Source of the DNA: Leifsonia sp. 71-9
Lineage (GTDB): Bacteria; Actinomycetota; Actinomycetes; Actinomycetales; Microbacteriaceae
Direction of reading: 5' to 3'
NCBI RefSeq assembly: GCF_001898805.1
Contig: NZ_MKVJ01000017.1
Coordinates: 614,193-650,608, forward strand
Length of the DNA: 36,416 bases
Part shown: positions 1-7,536 of the stretch, piece by piece
Numbering within the stretch: position 1 is the stretch's first letter
How the letters are laid out: each line of letters opens with the position of its first letter
The notes under the pieces: model-generated
The model's database searches: none
The model's input: only the letters and a program-made list of their open reading frames with translations
What the model was told of the DNA's origin: nothing
Made by a program: the position numbers and the translations under genes

Positions 1-1
1 G

Positions 2-700
2 TACGACCGTCTCGTCGATCCCGAGCAGAGCCAGCCGCTGGAGGTGGTCGAGGCCGGCCACCGACTCGCGCACTCGCTCCGTCGGATGGTCTCCGGTGAC
101 CTCACCGGGTTCTTCGACGGACCCTCCACCGTCCGCTTCGACGCCGACGCCCCGATGATGGTCGTCGACACCTCCGCCCTGAAAGGCGCGTCGCCGGAGG
201 CCCAGGCGCTCGCCCGGCTGGCGACCGCGAACTGGATACGCCGCTCCTCTCTCGGCGCAAACCGGCAAGCGCGGGTGATCATCCACGAGGAGGCCGCCGT
301 CGAGCTGCTCAACGACGTCTCCGGCGGAGACGGCCTCGCCGACCGCGTCGAGGACGAGAAAGTCGCACGCCACCTCGGCACCTCCAACTGGTACCTGCTG
401 CACCGGGTTGCGGACCTGGACGCGCTCGGCGACCGCAACAGCGCCCTCCACTCGAGGGCCCTCGGCCTGCTCGCCGACTGCGAAACCCGAATCTCCTACG
501 CCCAGCACTCCGGGGAGATCGCGAGGTCGCGGGAAATCCTGGGCTGGAATGACACCCAAGCCTACCTGGTCCGCAAGCTCCACAAGGGCGAAGGGCTCTG
601 GCAGATCGGCCAGGACCGGGTCGCGAAAGTGCGCAACATCTGCACCGACTACGAACTTGGAATCTTCCGCACCGACGCCATGGGCGGCGAACGAGTATGA
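2..700 (+). CDS. VirB4-like conjugation ATPase, C-terminal part (cut by window edge)
   Basis: The frame is open from the left edge to the TGA at 698-700, so only the last ~232 residues of a larger protein are visible; a GTG at 44 is probably internal. The segment carries a stretch ending in MMVVDTSAL, a helical region, and a C-terminal part with GWNDTQAYLVRKL and GLWQIGQDRVAKV, which resembles the end of actinobacterial VirB4/TraC-type T4SS ATPases. Those power pilus or channel assembly at the inner face of the membrane. The ATGA overlap (697-700) with the VirD4-like gene downstream supports one operon. The nucleotide-binding motifs lie outside the window or are not evident, so the call rests on context and general resemblance. 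Confidence 0.6.
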   Translation, partial: YDRLVDPEQSQPLEVVEAGHRLAHSLRRMVSGDLTGFFDGPSTVRFDADAPMMVVDTSALKGASPEAQALARLATANWIRRSSLGANRQARVIIHEEAAVELLNDVSGGDGLADRVEDEKVARHLGTSNWYLLHRVADLDALGDRNSALHSRALGLLADCETRISYAQHSGEIARSREILGWNDTQAYLVRKLHKGEGLWQIGQDRVAKVRNICTDYELGIFRTDAMGGERV

Positions 701-2502
701 GAACACACGGCTCCTCCGGGACGTACGTCGCCCTCTACAGCCTCTTCGCCATCGTCCTCGCCGGCGCCCTCAGCACCGGCGTCGCCACCGCGACCATCAC
801 CGCAACCTGCGGCGCAGGCGGGCAGCCAGACAGCGTCTTCGCCGGCCTACAACTGGCAATGGGCGGAAACCCGTCCGGCTTCACCTTGGTGAAGGGATGC
901 GTGGCGCCGGTCACCCTCATCCGCGTCCTCGATCTGCTAGCCGTCTTCCTCCTTCTGACCGCGATCGCCGTTGGGTTGGTCTGGTGGCTTCGCTACCGGC
1001 AGTCGGACCGGCACTTCATCAACGACCTCCGCGGCCGCGAAGGACTCGCCAAGCCCGGCGAAATCCGCAAGCACACCTCCGCACGCACCGCTCTTCACCG
1101 CGCCAAGACCCTCCGCCCGTCGCTGGTCAACCCCGCTCCGTCTGCGGCCGGCTGGAAGGTCGGGCGCGCCCACGGTCAGGACGTCTACGTGTCGATCGAG
1201 GACTCGATCGTGGTTGAAGGCGCGCCCCGGTCGGGCAAGGGCTACCGGTTCATCATCAACGCCATCCTCGACTGGGACGGGCCGCTCATCACCACCTCCA
1301 CCCGCAACGACAACCTCTCCGCCACGATGCGCGAACGCGCCCGCGTCGGGGACGTGACGGTGTTCGACCCGCAGGAACTCACCGGTATCCGCTCCGCGCT
1401 GCGGATCTCCCCAGTAGCCGGCTGCGAGGATCCCCTGATCGCGGACCAGCGCGGGCAAGCGATTATCGCCGGCACCGCGCTCGGCGCATCCAAAACGAAC
1501 CAAGAATGGGCGCAGGTCTCCTCCTCCGTCCTCTCACGGCTGCTTCACGCGGCCGCCGTCTCCGGGCGCGGCACCGACGCCCTCGCCCGCTGGGGCTCCA
1601 ACCCGCGCCTCGCCCTCGAAGCGGTAGGTGTGCTCGCCAACCAGGGGTCGCCTGGCTGGTCCGAGGACTTGGACGCGATCATCAACGGCGACGAGAAGCT
1701 CCTCGCCAATTCCTGGTTCGGCGTCTTCGGCGCCCTCCGCCCCCTCTCCATCCCGTCAATCAGGAAGGCGATGACACCAGGCCCCGGGGAGCAGTTCGAC
1801 CTTGACGCGTTCCTTGCCGGATCCAACAGCCTCTACCTCGTCGGCACCGGCGCCGGGGCCGGCTCTGTCGGCGGATTCCTCGGCGCGGTCCTCGATGACG
1901 TCGTCGAAACAGCACGACGGAAAGCTCTCGCCTCGCCCGGGTCGCGGCTGGATCTCCCGCTCGCGTTGATTCTGGACGAGATCGCGAATATGTTCTCCTG
2001 GCCCGCGCTGCCGCGGATCATGGCCGACGGCGGCGGCATCGGCATCTCGACCATCGTCGTCCTCCAGGCCCTATCGCAGGCCGAGACCGCCTGGTCGCGG
2101 TCGGAGGCCGACACGATCTGGTCGGCCGCCACCGCCAAGCTCCTCCTCGGTGGCGCGTCGGATGTGGATCACCTACGCGATGTCGAATCGCTTCTCGGGA
2201 CACGACGGATCCGGAACACCGGGCACTCCTACAACGACAACGGGTCATCCACGAACGTGCAGAACGAGAAGGTCCCGGTGATGACGATCGACGAGATCCG
2301 CCGCATGCCCGAAACCGTCGGACTGCTGGCCTACCGCAACCGGCGCGGGATCCTGCTCGACCTGCGGGGCTGGACCGATCGCCACGACGCTCGCCAGGTC
2401 AGTGCGGGCAAGAAGCTCACCGAGCTCGACCAGCAGGTCGTGTTCGCCGAACAGTATCAAGCCGCGCTCGATCGCCGAGGATCAGCAGGGGAGGGAAACT
2501 GA
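697..2502 (+). CDS. VirD4/TraG-like type IV coupling protein
   Basis: This 601-residue protein has two N-terminal membrane segments (about residues 8-28 and 68-92) and then a cytosolic ATPase domain. A Walker A-like GAPRSGKG lies at 175-182 and a Walker B LALILDE ends at about D427-E428. The sequence after Walker B (ADGGGIGISTIVVLQALSQ) is typical of TraG/TraD-family coupling ATPases, which dock the relaxosome to the secretion channel and pump DNA. The start ATG overlaps the VirB4-like stop (ATGA). The stop TGA shares one base with the next ATG (TGATG at 2500-2504). Together with the MobF relaxase at 7537-10299 this indicates a conjugative or mobilizable element. Confidence 0.9.
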   Translation: MRTHGSSGTYVALYSLFAIVLAGALSTGVATATITATCGAGGQPDSVFAGLQLAMGGNPSGFTLVKGCVAPVTLIRVLDLLAVFLLLTAIAVGLVWWLRYRQSDRHFINDLRGREGLAKPGEIRKHTSARTALHRAKTLRPSLVNPAPSAAGWKVGRAHGQDVYVSIEDSIVVEGAPRSGKGYRFIINAILDWDGPLITTSTRNDNLSATMRERARVGDVTVFDPQELTGIRSALRISPVAGCEDPLIADQRGQAIIAGTALGASKTNQEWAQVSSSVLSRLLHAAAVSGRGTDALARWGSNPRLALEAVGVLANQGSPGWSEDLDAIINGDEKLLANSWFGVFGALRPLSIPSIRKAMTPGPGEQFDLDAFLAGSNSLYLVGTGAGAGSVGGFLGAVLDDVVETARRKALASPGSRLDLPLALILDEIANMFSWPALPRIMADGGGIGISTIVVLQALSQAETAWSRSEADTIWSAATAKLLLGGASDVDHLRDVESLLGTRRIRNTGHSYNDNGSSTNVQNEKVPVMTIDEIRRMPETVGLLAYRNRRGILLDLRGWTDRHDARQVSAGKKLTELDQQVVFAEQYQAALDRRGSAGEGN

Positions 2503-2906
2503 TGTCCAACCGTCGCCGTCCCGCCCGGGACAACACCTACCGCAGCAACTACCTGCACTCCGGAGCATGGTTCGCCCGCCGCGACCGCTGGTTCCTCGAG
2601 GAAGGATCCCGCAACGGCACCATCCGCTGCGCACTCTGCCTCGGTGCTGGCAGTGCCCGCAGCCTCGAGCTGCACCACCTCGACTACCGCGGCGTCACCC
2701 AAACCCCCTACGGCTGGACCGCCCAGGAGCAGCACGAGGACCTGACCGCGCTGCACCCGCGCTGCCACGAGTACGTGCACCAGCTGATCGAACGCGACCG
2801 GGCCCTCTCAGGGTTCGTCTCCCGTCGCACCGCTTCCGTCCAGGCGATCGCCCGGCTGCAGGCCAAGGTCGCCCACTACATCGAAGCCTCCCTGGAGCAG
2901 CAGTGA
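2502..2906 (+). CDS. HNH-nuclease-like small zinc protein in the transfer operon
   Basis: The product has 134 residues. The visible pattern is CALC (C43, C46), then LELHHLDY (H58, H59), then LHPRCHEYVH (H85, C88, H89, H93). This order of a Cys pair, a His pair and a C-H-H cluster matches HNH/McrA-type beta-beta-alpha metal folds with an added zinc knuckle. Family proteins of this size are nicking or cutting nucleases or DNA-binding relics. The gene is translationally coupled to the coupling-protein gene upstream (TGATG) and to the next gene (GTGA overlap at 2903-2906), so it is made with the transfer machinery. Whether it is catalytically active is inference. Confidence 0.7.
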   Translation: MSNRRRPARDNTYRSNYLHSGAWFARRDRWFLEEGSRNGTIRCALCLGAGSARSLELHHLDYRGVTQTPYGWTAQEQHEDLTALHPRCHEYVHQLIERDRALSGFVSRRTASVQAIARLQAKVAHYIEASLEQQ

Positions 2907-3373
2907 CTGACGACATCCCGCTGGATGACCTCGTCGCCTCCCTCGCCGAGGGCTGGGAAGGCCAGGCGCCGCGGCAGAGTCCGGGGATGCTTGGCATCCG
3001 CGTCATCAACTGGCGCACCCTCGAGGACGAGGACGCCCCGCAGGTCTGGACCGATCTACGGGAATGGGTGATCTGGTTCACCCACCGCTACAACCTCGCC
3101 TCGCGGAAGATCCCGCCGTGCTGGTTCAAGCACGGTGCCCTCGTCGAAGAGCTCTCCGCCCTCCACACCGCATGGCTGGTCTCCTACGACAGCCTCGACG
3201 CCGGCTACGGACCCATCGGCTGGCACGAACGCCTCGCCGTCGCCATCCCACGCCTCGCGACTTGGTACAACGGCGAATGCCACAACGGCCACACCGAACT
3301 CCCACAGACCGGCGACGATGGGGTCTCCGCCGAGTGGGCGGACTGGATCACACAAAGCCACTCCCGACCGTAG
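2903..3373 (+). CDS. Hypothetical transfer-operon protein
   Basis: This 156-residue protein begins at a GTG overlapping the preceding stop (GTGA). The frame is open further upstream, but that part runs through the HNH gene and is not coding-like in composition. The product is acidic and Trp-rich (EWVIWFTHRYN, IPPCWFKHG, WLVSYDS, GPIGWHERLA). It has no signal peptide or membrane span, so it is likely cytosolic. I do not recognise a family; proteins of this kind sit next to T4SS genes in actinobacterial elements. The stop TAG at 3371-3373 is followed by a GCGCGC hairpin that could end the transfer transcript. Confidence 0.65.
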   Translation: MTDDIPLDDLVASLAEGWEGQAPRQSPGMLGIRVINWRTLEDEDAPQVWTDLREWVIWFTHRYNLASRKIPPCWFKHGALVEELSALHTAWLVSYDSLDAGYGPIGWHERLAVAIPRLATWYNGECHNGHTELPQTGDDGVSAEWADWITQSHSRP

Positions 3374-3390
3374 GTCACGACGATCTGAGT

Positions 3391-3407
3391 GCGCGCCAAT
3401 TGCGCGC
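3391..3407 (+). terminator. GCGCGC hairpin after the transfer operon
   Basis: GCGCGC at 3391-3396 pairs with GCGCGC at 3402-3407 across a CAATT loop and is followed by ATTTTC. It could be a short intrinsic terminator for the transfer operon. A very similar GCGCGCCAA...GCGCGCA hairpin lies next to the relaxase start (minus strand, 10289-10309), so it may instead be a regulatory or transfer-origin element. Confidence 0.4.
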
Positions 3408-3422
3408 ATTTTCTGGGCTCCG

Positions 3423-3439
3423 ACCGGAACGTGTAAGTG
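3423..3439 (+). repeat. 17-bp motif copy 1, leader of ssb
   Basis: ACCGGAACGTGTAAGTG occurs exactly here and again on the minus strand at 10272-10288 at the relaxase start, in both places just downstream of a GCGCGCCAA...GCGCGC inverted repeat. In this copy 15 bases separate hairpin and motif. It lies 44 bases before the ssb ATG, so an operator, promoter element or relaxosome site is plausible. The function is unknown. Confidence 0.6.
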
Positions 3440-3482
3440 AATGCGACCCGTCAATCGGGCGCGAACAGAAAGGAACAGAACG

Positions 3483-3932
3483 ATGAGCACACGAGTCCCG
3501 ATCAGCATCGAAGGCAACCTCGTCGCCGACCCCGACTACGGCGAATCACAGAACGGCACCAAGTTCGCCAAGTTCACCGTCGCCGTCACCGACCGCAAGC
3601 AAGTCGACGGCACATGGGTCGACGGCGACACCCAGTACCACCGCACCACCGTCTTCGGCCGCACCGCCGAGAACGTCCGCGCCAGCCTCGCCAAAGGCGA
3701 CACCGTCATCGTCAACGGCAACCTCGAGTTCCGCCACTGGACCGACCAGGCAACCGGCGAACCCCGCGCCGCCACCGAAGTCGTCGCCGACAGCGTCGGA
3801 CCCTCCCTCCGATACACAACCGCGGAGGTCAACCGCCGAGCCCCAAAAGCTGACGGCCCGGACGCATCTACGACCGGGCCGGAGTGGGGCGCTGAAACAC
3901 GTACAGCCGGGGCAGCACCGTCTTTCACCTAG
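3483..3932 (+). CDS. ssb: Single-stranded DNA-binding protein
   Basis: The 149-residue product has the OB-fold pattern of bacterial SSB: an N-terminal VPISIEGNLVADPDY, then FTVAVTDRKQVDGTW, YHRTTVFGRTAENV and GDTVIVNGNLEFRHW, ending in a disordered Pro/Gly/Thr-rich tail. The tail lacks the acidic DDDIPF-type tip of chromosomal SSB, which fits an element-borne copy. ATG 3483 is chosen because it follows AGAAAGGAACAG and starts the SSB homology; an in-frame ATG at 3441 would add 14 unrelated residues. Element SSBs protect transferred single strands in the recipient. The gene has its own leader carrying the 17-bp motif shared with the relaxase. Confidence 0.85.
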   Translation: MSTRVPISIEGNLVADPDYGESQNGTKFAKFTVAVTDRKQVDGTWVDGDTQYHRTTVFGRTAENVRASLAKGDTVIVNGNLEFRHWTDQATGEPRAATEVVADSVGPSLRYTTAEVNRRAPKADGPDASTTGPEWGAETRTAGAAPSFT

Positions 3933-3966
3933 ATGTCCAACGGGCAGGCGCGTCCCTCCAGCGACA

Positions 3967-3999
3967 TGAGCGGGCTCCGGGTTCTCCGGAGCCCGCTCA
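3967..3999 (+). terminator. Strong hairpin after ssb
   Basis: TGAGCGGGCTCCGG at 3967-3980 pairs perfectly (14 bp) with 3986-3999 across a 5-base GTTCT loop. No T-run follows directly, as is common for actinobacterial terminators. It is placed 35 bases after the ssb stop. Confidence 0.75.
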
Positions 4000-4118
4000 G
4001 CACGACTAGACCCTCGCCCCCTCCTTTGGGGTTAGAAGAGGATGGCTCACTTCCGTCAGGCTTTTCAAGAATGTGTTCCGGCGTTTGGCCGGACTAGCGG
4101 GGAAGTGGTGATTCGGAA

Positions 4119-7079
4119 TTGTTGCATTCGGATGCGCGGGGGTCCATCTGGAGGCGCTGGGAGCCTCACATCCACACGCCGGGCACTCTGAAGGAAGACA
4201 GCTACCCGGCCGACTGCTGGGACGAATACCTCACGCGAATCGAACAATCGTCGCCCAAGATCGAGGCTCTTGGGATTACGGACTACGGAACGCTTGACCG
4301 TTACCTAGATGTCGTGGCCTACAAGCAGGAGGGTCGGCTTCCTGAGGTGCAGCTGATCTTTCCAAACATTGAGCTTCGGTTCGCGACTGGCACCAGTAAG
4401 AACAACGCGGTCAACTTTCATCTTCTAGTTGATCCAAGTGACGAGCATCATGTTGCCGAGACCCAGTCCTTCTTGCGTCAACTGACATTCGGTGTCGGCG
4501 GCCAGACCTATTCGGCACATAGTGAGGATCTTGTCCGCTTGGGACGCGCTCACATGAATGATCGAGACCTACCCGAAGCCCAGGCACTGAGAGTTGGAGC
4601 GGCTCAGTTCAAAGTCGAAGTCCACCGTTTGCGCGAAGCCTTTGATAACAACAAGTGGGCGCGCGACAACATCTTGGTAGGAGTCGCCGGAGGTTCAGAC
4701 GGGACTTCCGGGCTCCAAAAGGACGCCGGATTCGCCGCCTTCAGGCAAGAGATCGAGCGACTATCCGATGTCATCTTTGCGGCTCAGCTTTCCCAGCGCG
4801 AATTCTGGGGTGGGCAACGCGCCGCATCGGTGGCAGAGCTTGTCAGGGACTATGGCGGTCCTAAGCCCTGTCTTCACGGATCCGATGCGCACGAATTGGA
4901 CAAGGTCGGTGTCCCCGACGACGATCGGTTCTGTTGGATCAAGGGCGACCTTACTTTCGAATCTCTGCGGCAAGCATGCCTGGAACCATTGCAGCGTGCG
5001 CTCGTTGGACCCGAGCCTCCTGCGGGGGCGATCTCGCACCGAGTTGCAGACGGGTTGTCGCTTACGGACGCGAACTGGTTTCCTTCTGGCGACATTCGGT
5101 TGAATCCGGGGCTAGTCGCGATCATCGGAGCTCGCGGGTCCGGAAAGACAGCGCTCGCAGACATCCTGGCTAATGTGGCCGGCGAGAAAGCTGACGATTC
5201 GCAATCATTTCTGCGGCGGGCGGGCAGCCTTCTCGGAATGGCGAAGGCGAAGCTCACCTGGGCGGACGGGGTCGTTCAGGAAAAGAACCTGCTGGGCGCC
5301 CCGGTAGCCGCGGCGCCCAGAGTTCGATACCTTTCGCAGCAGTTCGTGGAGCGCCTCTGTTCGTCTGAGGGCATCTCCGACGAGTTGCTTCTTGAGATCG
5401 AGCGCGTCGTCTTTGAATCCCATCCTGTGGAGTCAAGATATGGTGCCACTTCGTTCAAGGAGCTTCTCGATATCCGGGCGGCGCGAGCTCGTTCGACCCG
5501 CTCGACGCATGAGGGACTGCTTGCCGACGTAAATCTGCGACTCACCGAGCTGCGCGCCCTGCAGGCTGCGGCGCCAGCGATCAAAACAAAGCTTGAAGAG
5601 GTCGCGCGCTCTATCAAAGCCGACAAGGACGCGCGTTCCAAGCTCCTCGCTCAGGGGGCGGCTGATCGCATTTTCCAGCTCAACGCCACGACCGAGGAAG
5701 TGGGAAGACGTCAGCGGGCAATCGAAGCTCTCAGCCTCAAGAAGCAGGCGATAGCGGGGCTAACGGATCACGTGGCTAACGAGCGCAGGGCGATCCTTCC
5801 CAACCGTTTAGCGAAGTTGAAGGCGACCTATGCTTCAGCTGCGTTCGATGATGCGCAGTGGGCGCATTTCGACCTCGGCTATCAGGGCAACCCGGAAGAC
5901 GTGCTGGCACAAAGCCTCTCCACGGTCGAGGCCGAGTTGCACCGTCTTACCGGTGTGACGATCGCCGTCACTCAGGACCCTACTGTGACTATCGTCGAGC
6001 AGAGTCAATTGCAATCGGCGACCCTCCACGCGCTGGAGGCGGAGGTCCAGCGGTTACAGAGACTTGTCGGAATCGACCAGCTGAAAGCGCAGCAGTACAC
6101 GACGCTAACTGCGAACATCACGCGCTCAGAAGGCGAGGAGTCGAAACTTCGGGCGGCGCTTACCCGAGCCGAGCAAGCCAGCGGAATGATCGCCGCGCTA
6201 CTCAAGCAGCGAGACGACGCCTATGGGGCCGTTTTCGACGCAATTATCGATGAGTCGTCCGAGCTCACCGCGCTTTATGCACCGCTGGAAGCGACTATCA
6301 ACGCAGCTTCCGGAACCGTCAGAAAGCTGTCCTTTCTCGTCAAGCGGAACGTGAACGTTGATGAATGGGCGAGCAAAGGCGAAGCCCTGATGGACCTGCG
6401 CACCACCGGGCCGTTTCGCGGACACGGTGCACTGGCGGAAGCAGCACGACAACGGTTACTCACCGCTTGGGCGACCGGTGATGGAAATTCCGTGAAGCAA
6501 GCAATGGCCGCGTTTCACTCGGAGTATGACAGCGGAATTCGAACTCATATGCGGGCAGACGTGCAGTCCGCGGAAGACCGGGCTAAATGGGCGGCGGAGG
6601 TCGCTGATTGGCTAGTCAGCACCGACCACATTTCGGTTTCGTACGGAGTTCAATACGAGGGCATAAATATCGAACAGCTCTCCCCAGGAACTCGAGGAAT
6701 TGTTCTCCTGCTCCTCTACCTTGCACTGGACCGCGATGACGAACGACCCCTCATCATCGACCAGCCAGAGGAGAACCTTGATCCGAAGTCGATCTATAGC
6801 GAATTGGTGCAGCGTTTTAGGGAGGCTCGCGACCGCCGCCAGGTCATCATCGTCACACACAATGCGAACCTTGTTGTCAACACCGATGCCGATCAGGTGA
6901 TCGTCGCAACAAGCTCCTCAAGTCGAGTTGGGGCACTTCCAGATCTCTCGTACATCTCAGGTGGTCTGGAGAATGCAACAATTCGCGAAGCTGTGTGCGA
7001 GATCCTCGAGGGCGGCAGGGAAGCATTCAGAGATCGTGCGAGGCGACTTCATGTGAATCTGGAGGTTGGGTCTCAATAG
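4119..7079 (+). CDS. TrlF-like PHP + SMC-type ATPase (candidate defence protein)
   Basis: The product has 986 residues. The N-terminus carries a PHP phosphoesterase-type motif EPHIHTPGT with metal-ligand candidates H17 and H19, followed by ALGITDYGTLDRY and a later GSDAHELD. An ABC/SMC-like ATPase follows: Walker A GARGSGKT at 337-344, a long helical and coiled-coil stretch (about 440-770), an LSPGTRG signature, Walker B PLIIDQPEENLD at about 872-883, and an H-loop VIIVTHNAN near 912. This is the layout of the TrlF-family AAA-like ATPases, thought to cut or sense nucleic acids. The TTG start is forced by an in-frame TAG at 4095. Base composition is visibly less GC-rich than its neighbours, suggesting a separate origin. 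An anti-phage role is inference. Confidence 0.8.
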   Translation: MLHSDARGSIWRRWEPHIHTPGTLKEDSYPADCWDEYLTRIEQSSPKIEALGITDYGTLDRYLDVVAYKQEGRLPEVQLIFPNIELRFATGTSKNNAVNFHLLVDPSDEHHVAETQSFLRQLTFGVGGQTYSAHSEDLVRLGRAHMNDRDLPEAQALRVGAAQFKVEVHRLREAFDNNKWARDNILVGVAGGSDGTSGLQKDAGFAAFRQEIERLSDVIFAAQLSQREFWGGQRAASVAELVRDYGGPKPCLHGSDAHELDKVGVPDDDRFCWIKGDLTFESLRQACLEPLQRALVGPEPPAGAISHRVADGLSLTDANWFPSGDIRLNPGLVAIIGARGSGKTALADILANVAGEKADDSQSFLRRAGSLLGMAKAKLTWADGVVQEKNLLGAPVAAAPRVRYLSQQFVERLCSSEGISDELLLEIERVVFESHPVESRYGATSFKELLDIRAARARSTRSTHEGLLADVNLRLTELRALQAAAPAIKTKLEEVARSIKADKDARSKLLAQGAADRIFQLNATTEEVGRRQRAIEALSLKKQAIAGLTDHVANERRAILPNRLAKLKATYASAAFDDAQWAHFDLGYQGNPEDVLAQSLSTVEAELHRLTGVTIAVTQDPTVTIVEQSQLQSATLHALEAEVQRLQRLVGIDQLKAQQYTTLTANITRSEGEESKLRAALTRAEQASGMIAALLKQRDDAYGAVFDAIIDESSELTALYAPLEATINAASGTVRKLSFLVKRNVNVDEWASKGEALMDLRTTGPFRGHGALAEAARQRLLTAWATGDGNSVKQAMAAFHSEYDSGIRTHMRADVQSAEDRAKWAAEVADWLVSTDHISVSYGVQYEGINIEQLSPGTRGIVLLLLYLALDRDDERPLIIDQPEENLDPKSIYSELVQRFREARDRRQVIIVTHNANLVVNTDADQVIVATSSSSRVGALPDLSYISGGLENATIREAVCEILEGGREAFRDRARRLHVNLEVGSQ

Positions 7080-7124
7080 GGCTTCGGCAGGCGAAGGTCC
7101 GGTGGTCGGGTGGACACTTAGGAC

Positions 7125-7529
7125 ATGAACACTGCCCTGCCCCCGCACCAGAGATCGTGGAAAGCGTCGGATAGAGATGCTGTTCGGTTGTGTCGAGAGT
7201 GGATGGTTTACCTTGGCGCAGCGGACGTCGTCGCTGCATCTGGGGACGTTGCAGAAGTGTGTGATCTGTACAGCAACCGCTTTTTGGCGTGGGTAGACGA
7301 CCGTCCGGGGAATCTCGACGTCGATGCCGTGCGTCGGGTCGCTGGAATGGCGGCTTCTGATGGGCGCCGCGCATTGGTGTTCCATCCCGGCGGTGTCTTC
7401 CCTGATGCGCAGGATCAGGCGGATGCTCTCGGGGTGGCCCTTTTCCGATACGACGCGCGCGGAGGGAATCTGGATGGCGCTAACCAGGTTGGCCGTTCAC
7501 TTCGCGTGACCGGTCTGGCCGGCAATTAG
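7125..7529 (+). CDS. Small Mrr-like (degenerate restriction-endonuclease fold) protein
   Basis: This 134-residue protein starts at an ATG 45 bases after the TrlF-like gene. The C-terminal two thirds (DLYSNRFLAWVDD, VDAVRRVAGMAASDGRRALVFHPGG, ADALGVALFRYDARGGNLDGAN) follow the pattern of small Mrr-type PD-(D/E)XK proteins of actinobacteria, where a strand normally reads Q-x-K. Here that position reads W56-V-D58, so the catalytic lysine appears lost. It may be an inactive nucleic-acid-binding relic or a regulator of its neighbour. The fold assignment is from pattern only. Its stop faces the stop of the relaxase gene on the other strand 8 bases on. Confidence 0.5.
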   Translation: MNTALPPHQRSWKASDRDAVRLCREWMVYLGAADVVAASGDVAEVCDLYSNRFLAWVDDRPGNLDVDAVRRVAGMAASDGRRALVFHPGGVFPDAQDQADALGVALFRYDARGGNLDGANQVGRSLRVTGLAGN

Positions 7530-7536
7530 CCAGGCG

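Noticed and set aside
2402-2902. Upstream extension of the gene at 2903-3373
   Set aside because: It overlaps the HNH gene in another frame and is Pro/Arg-rich noise; the GTGA junction gives a better start.
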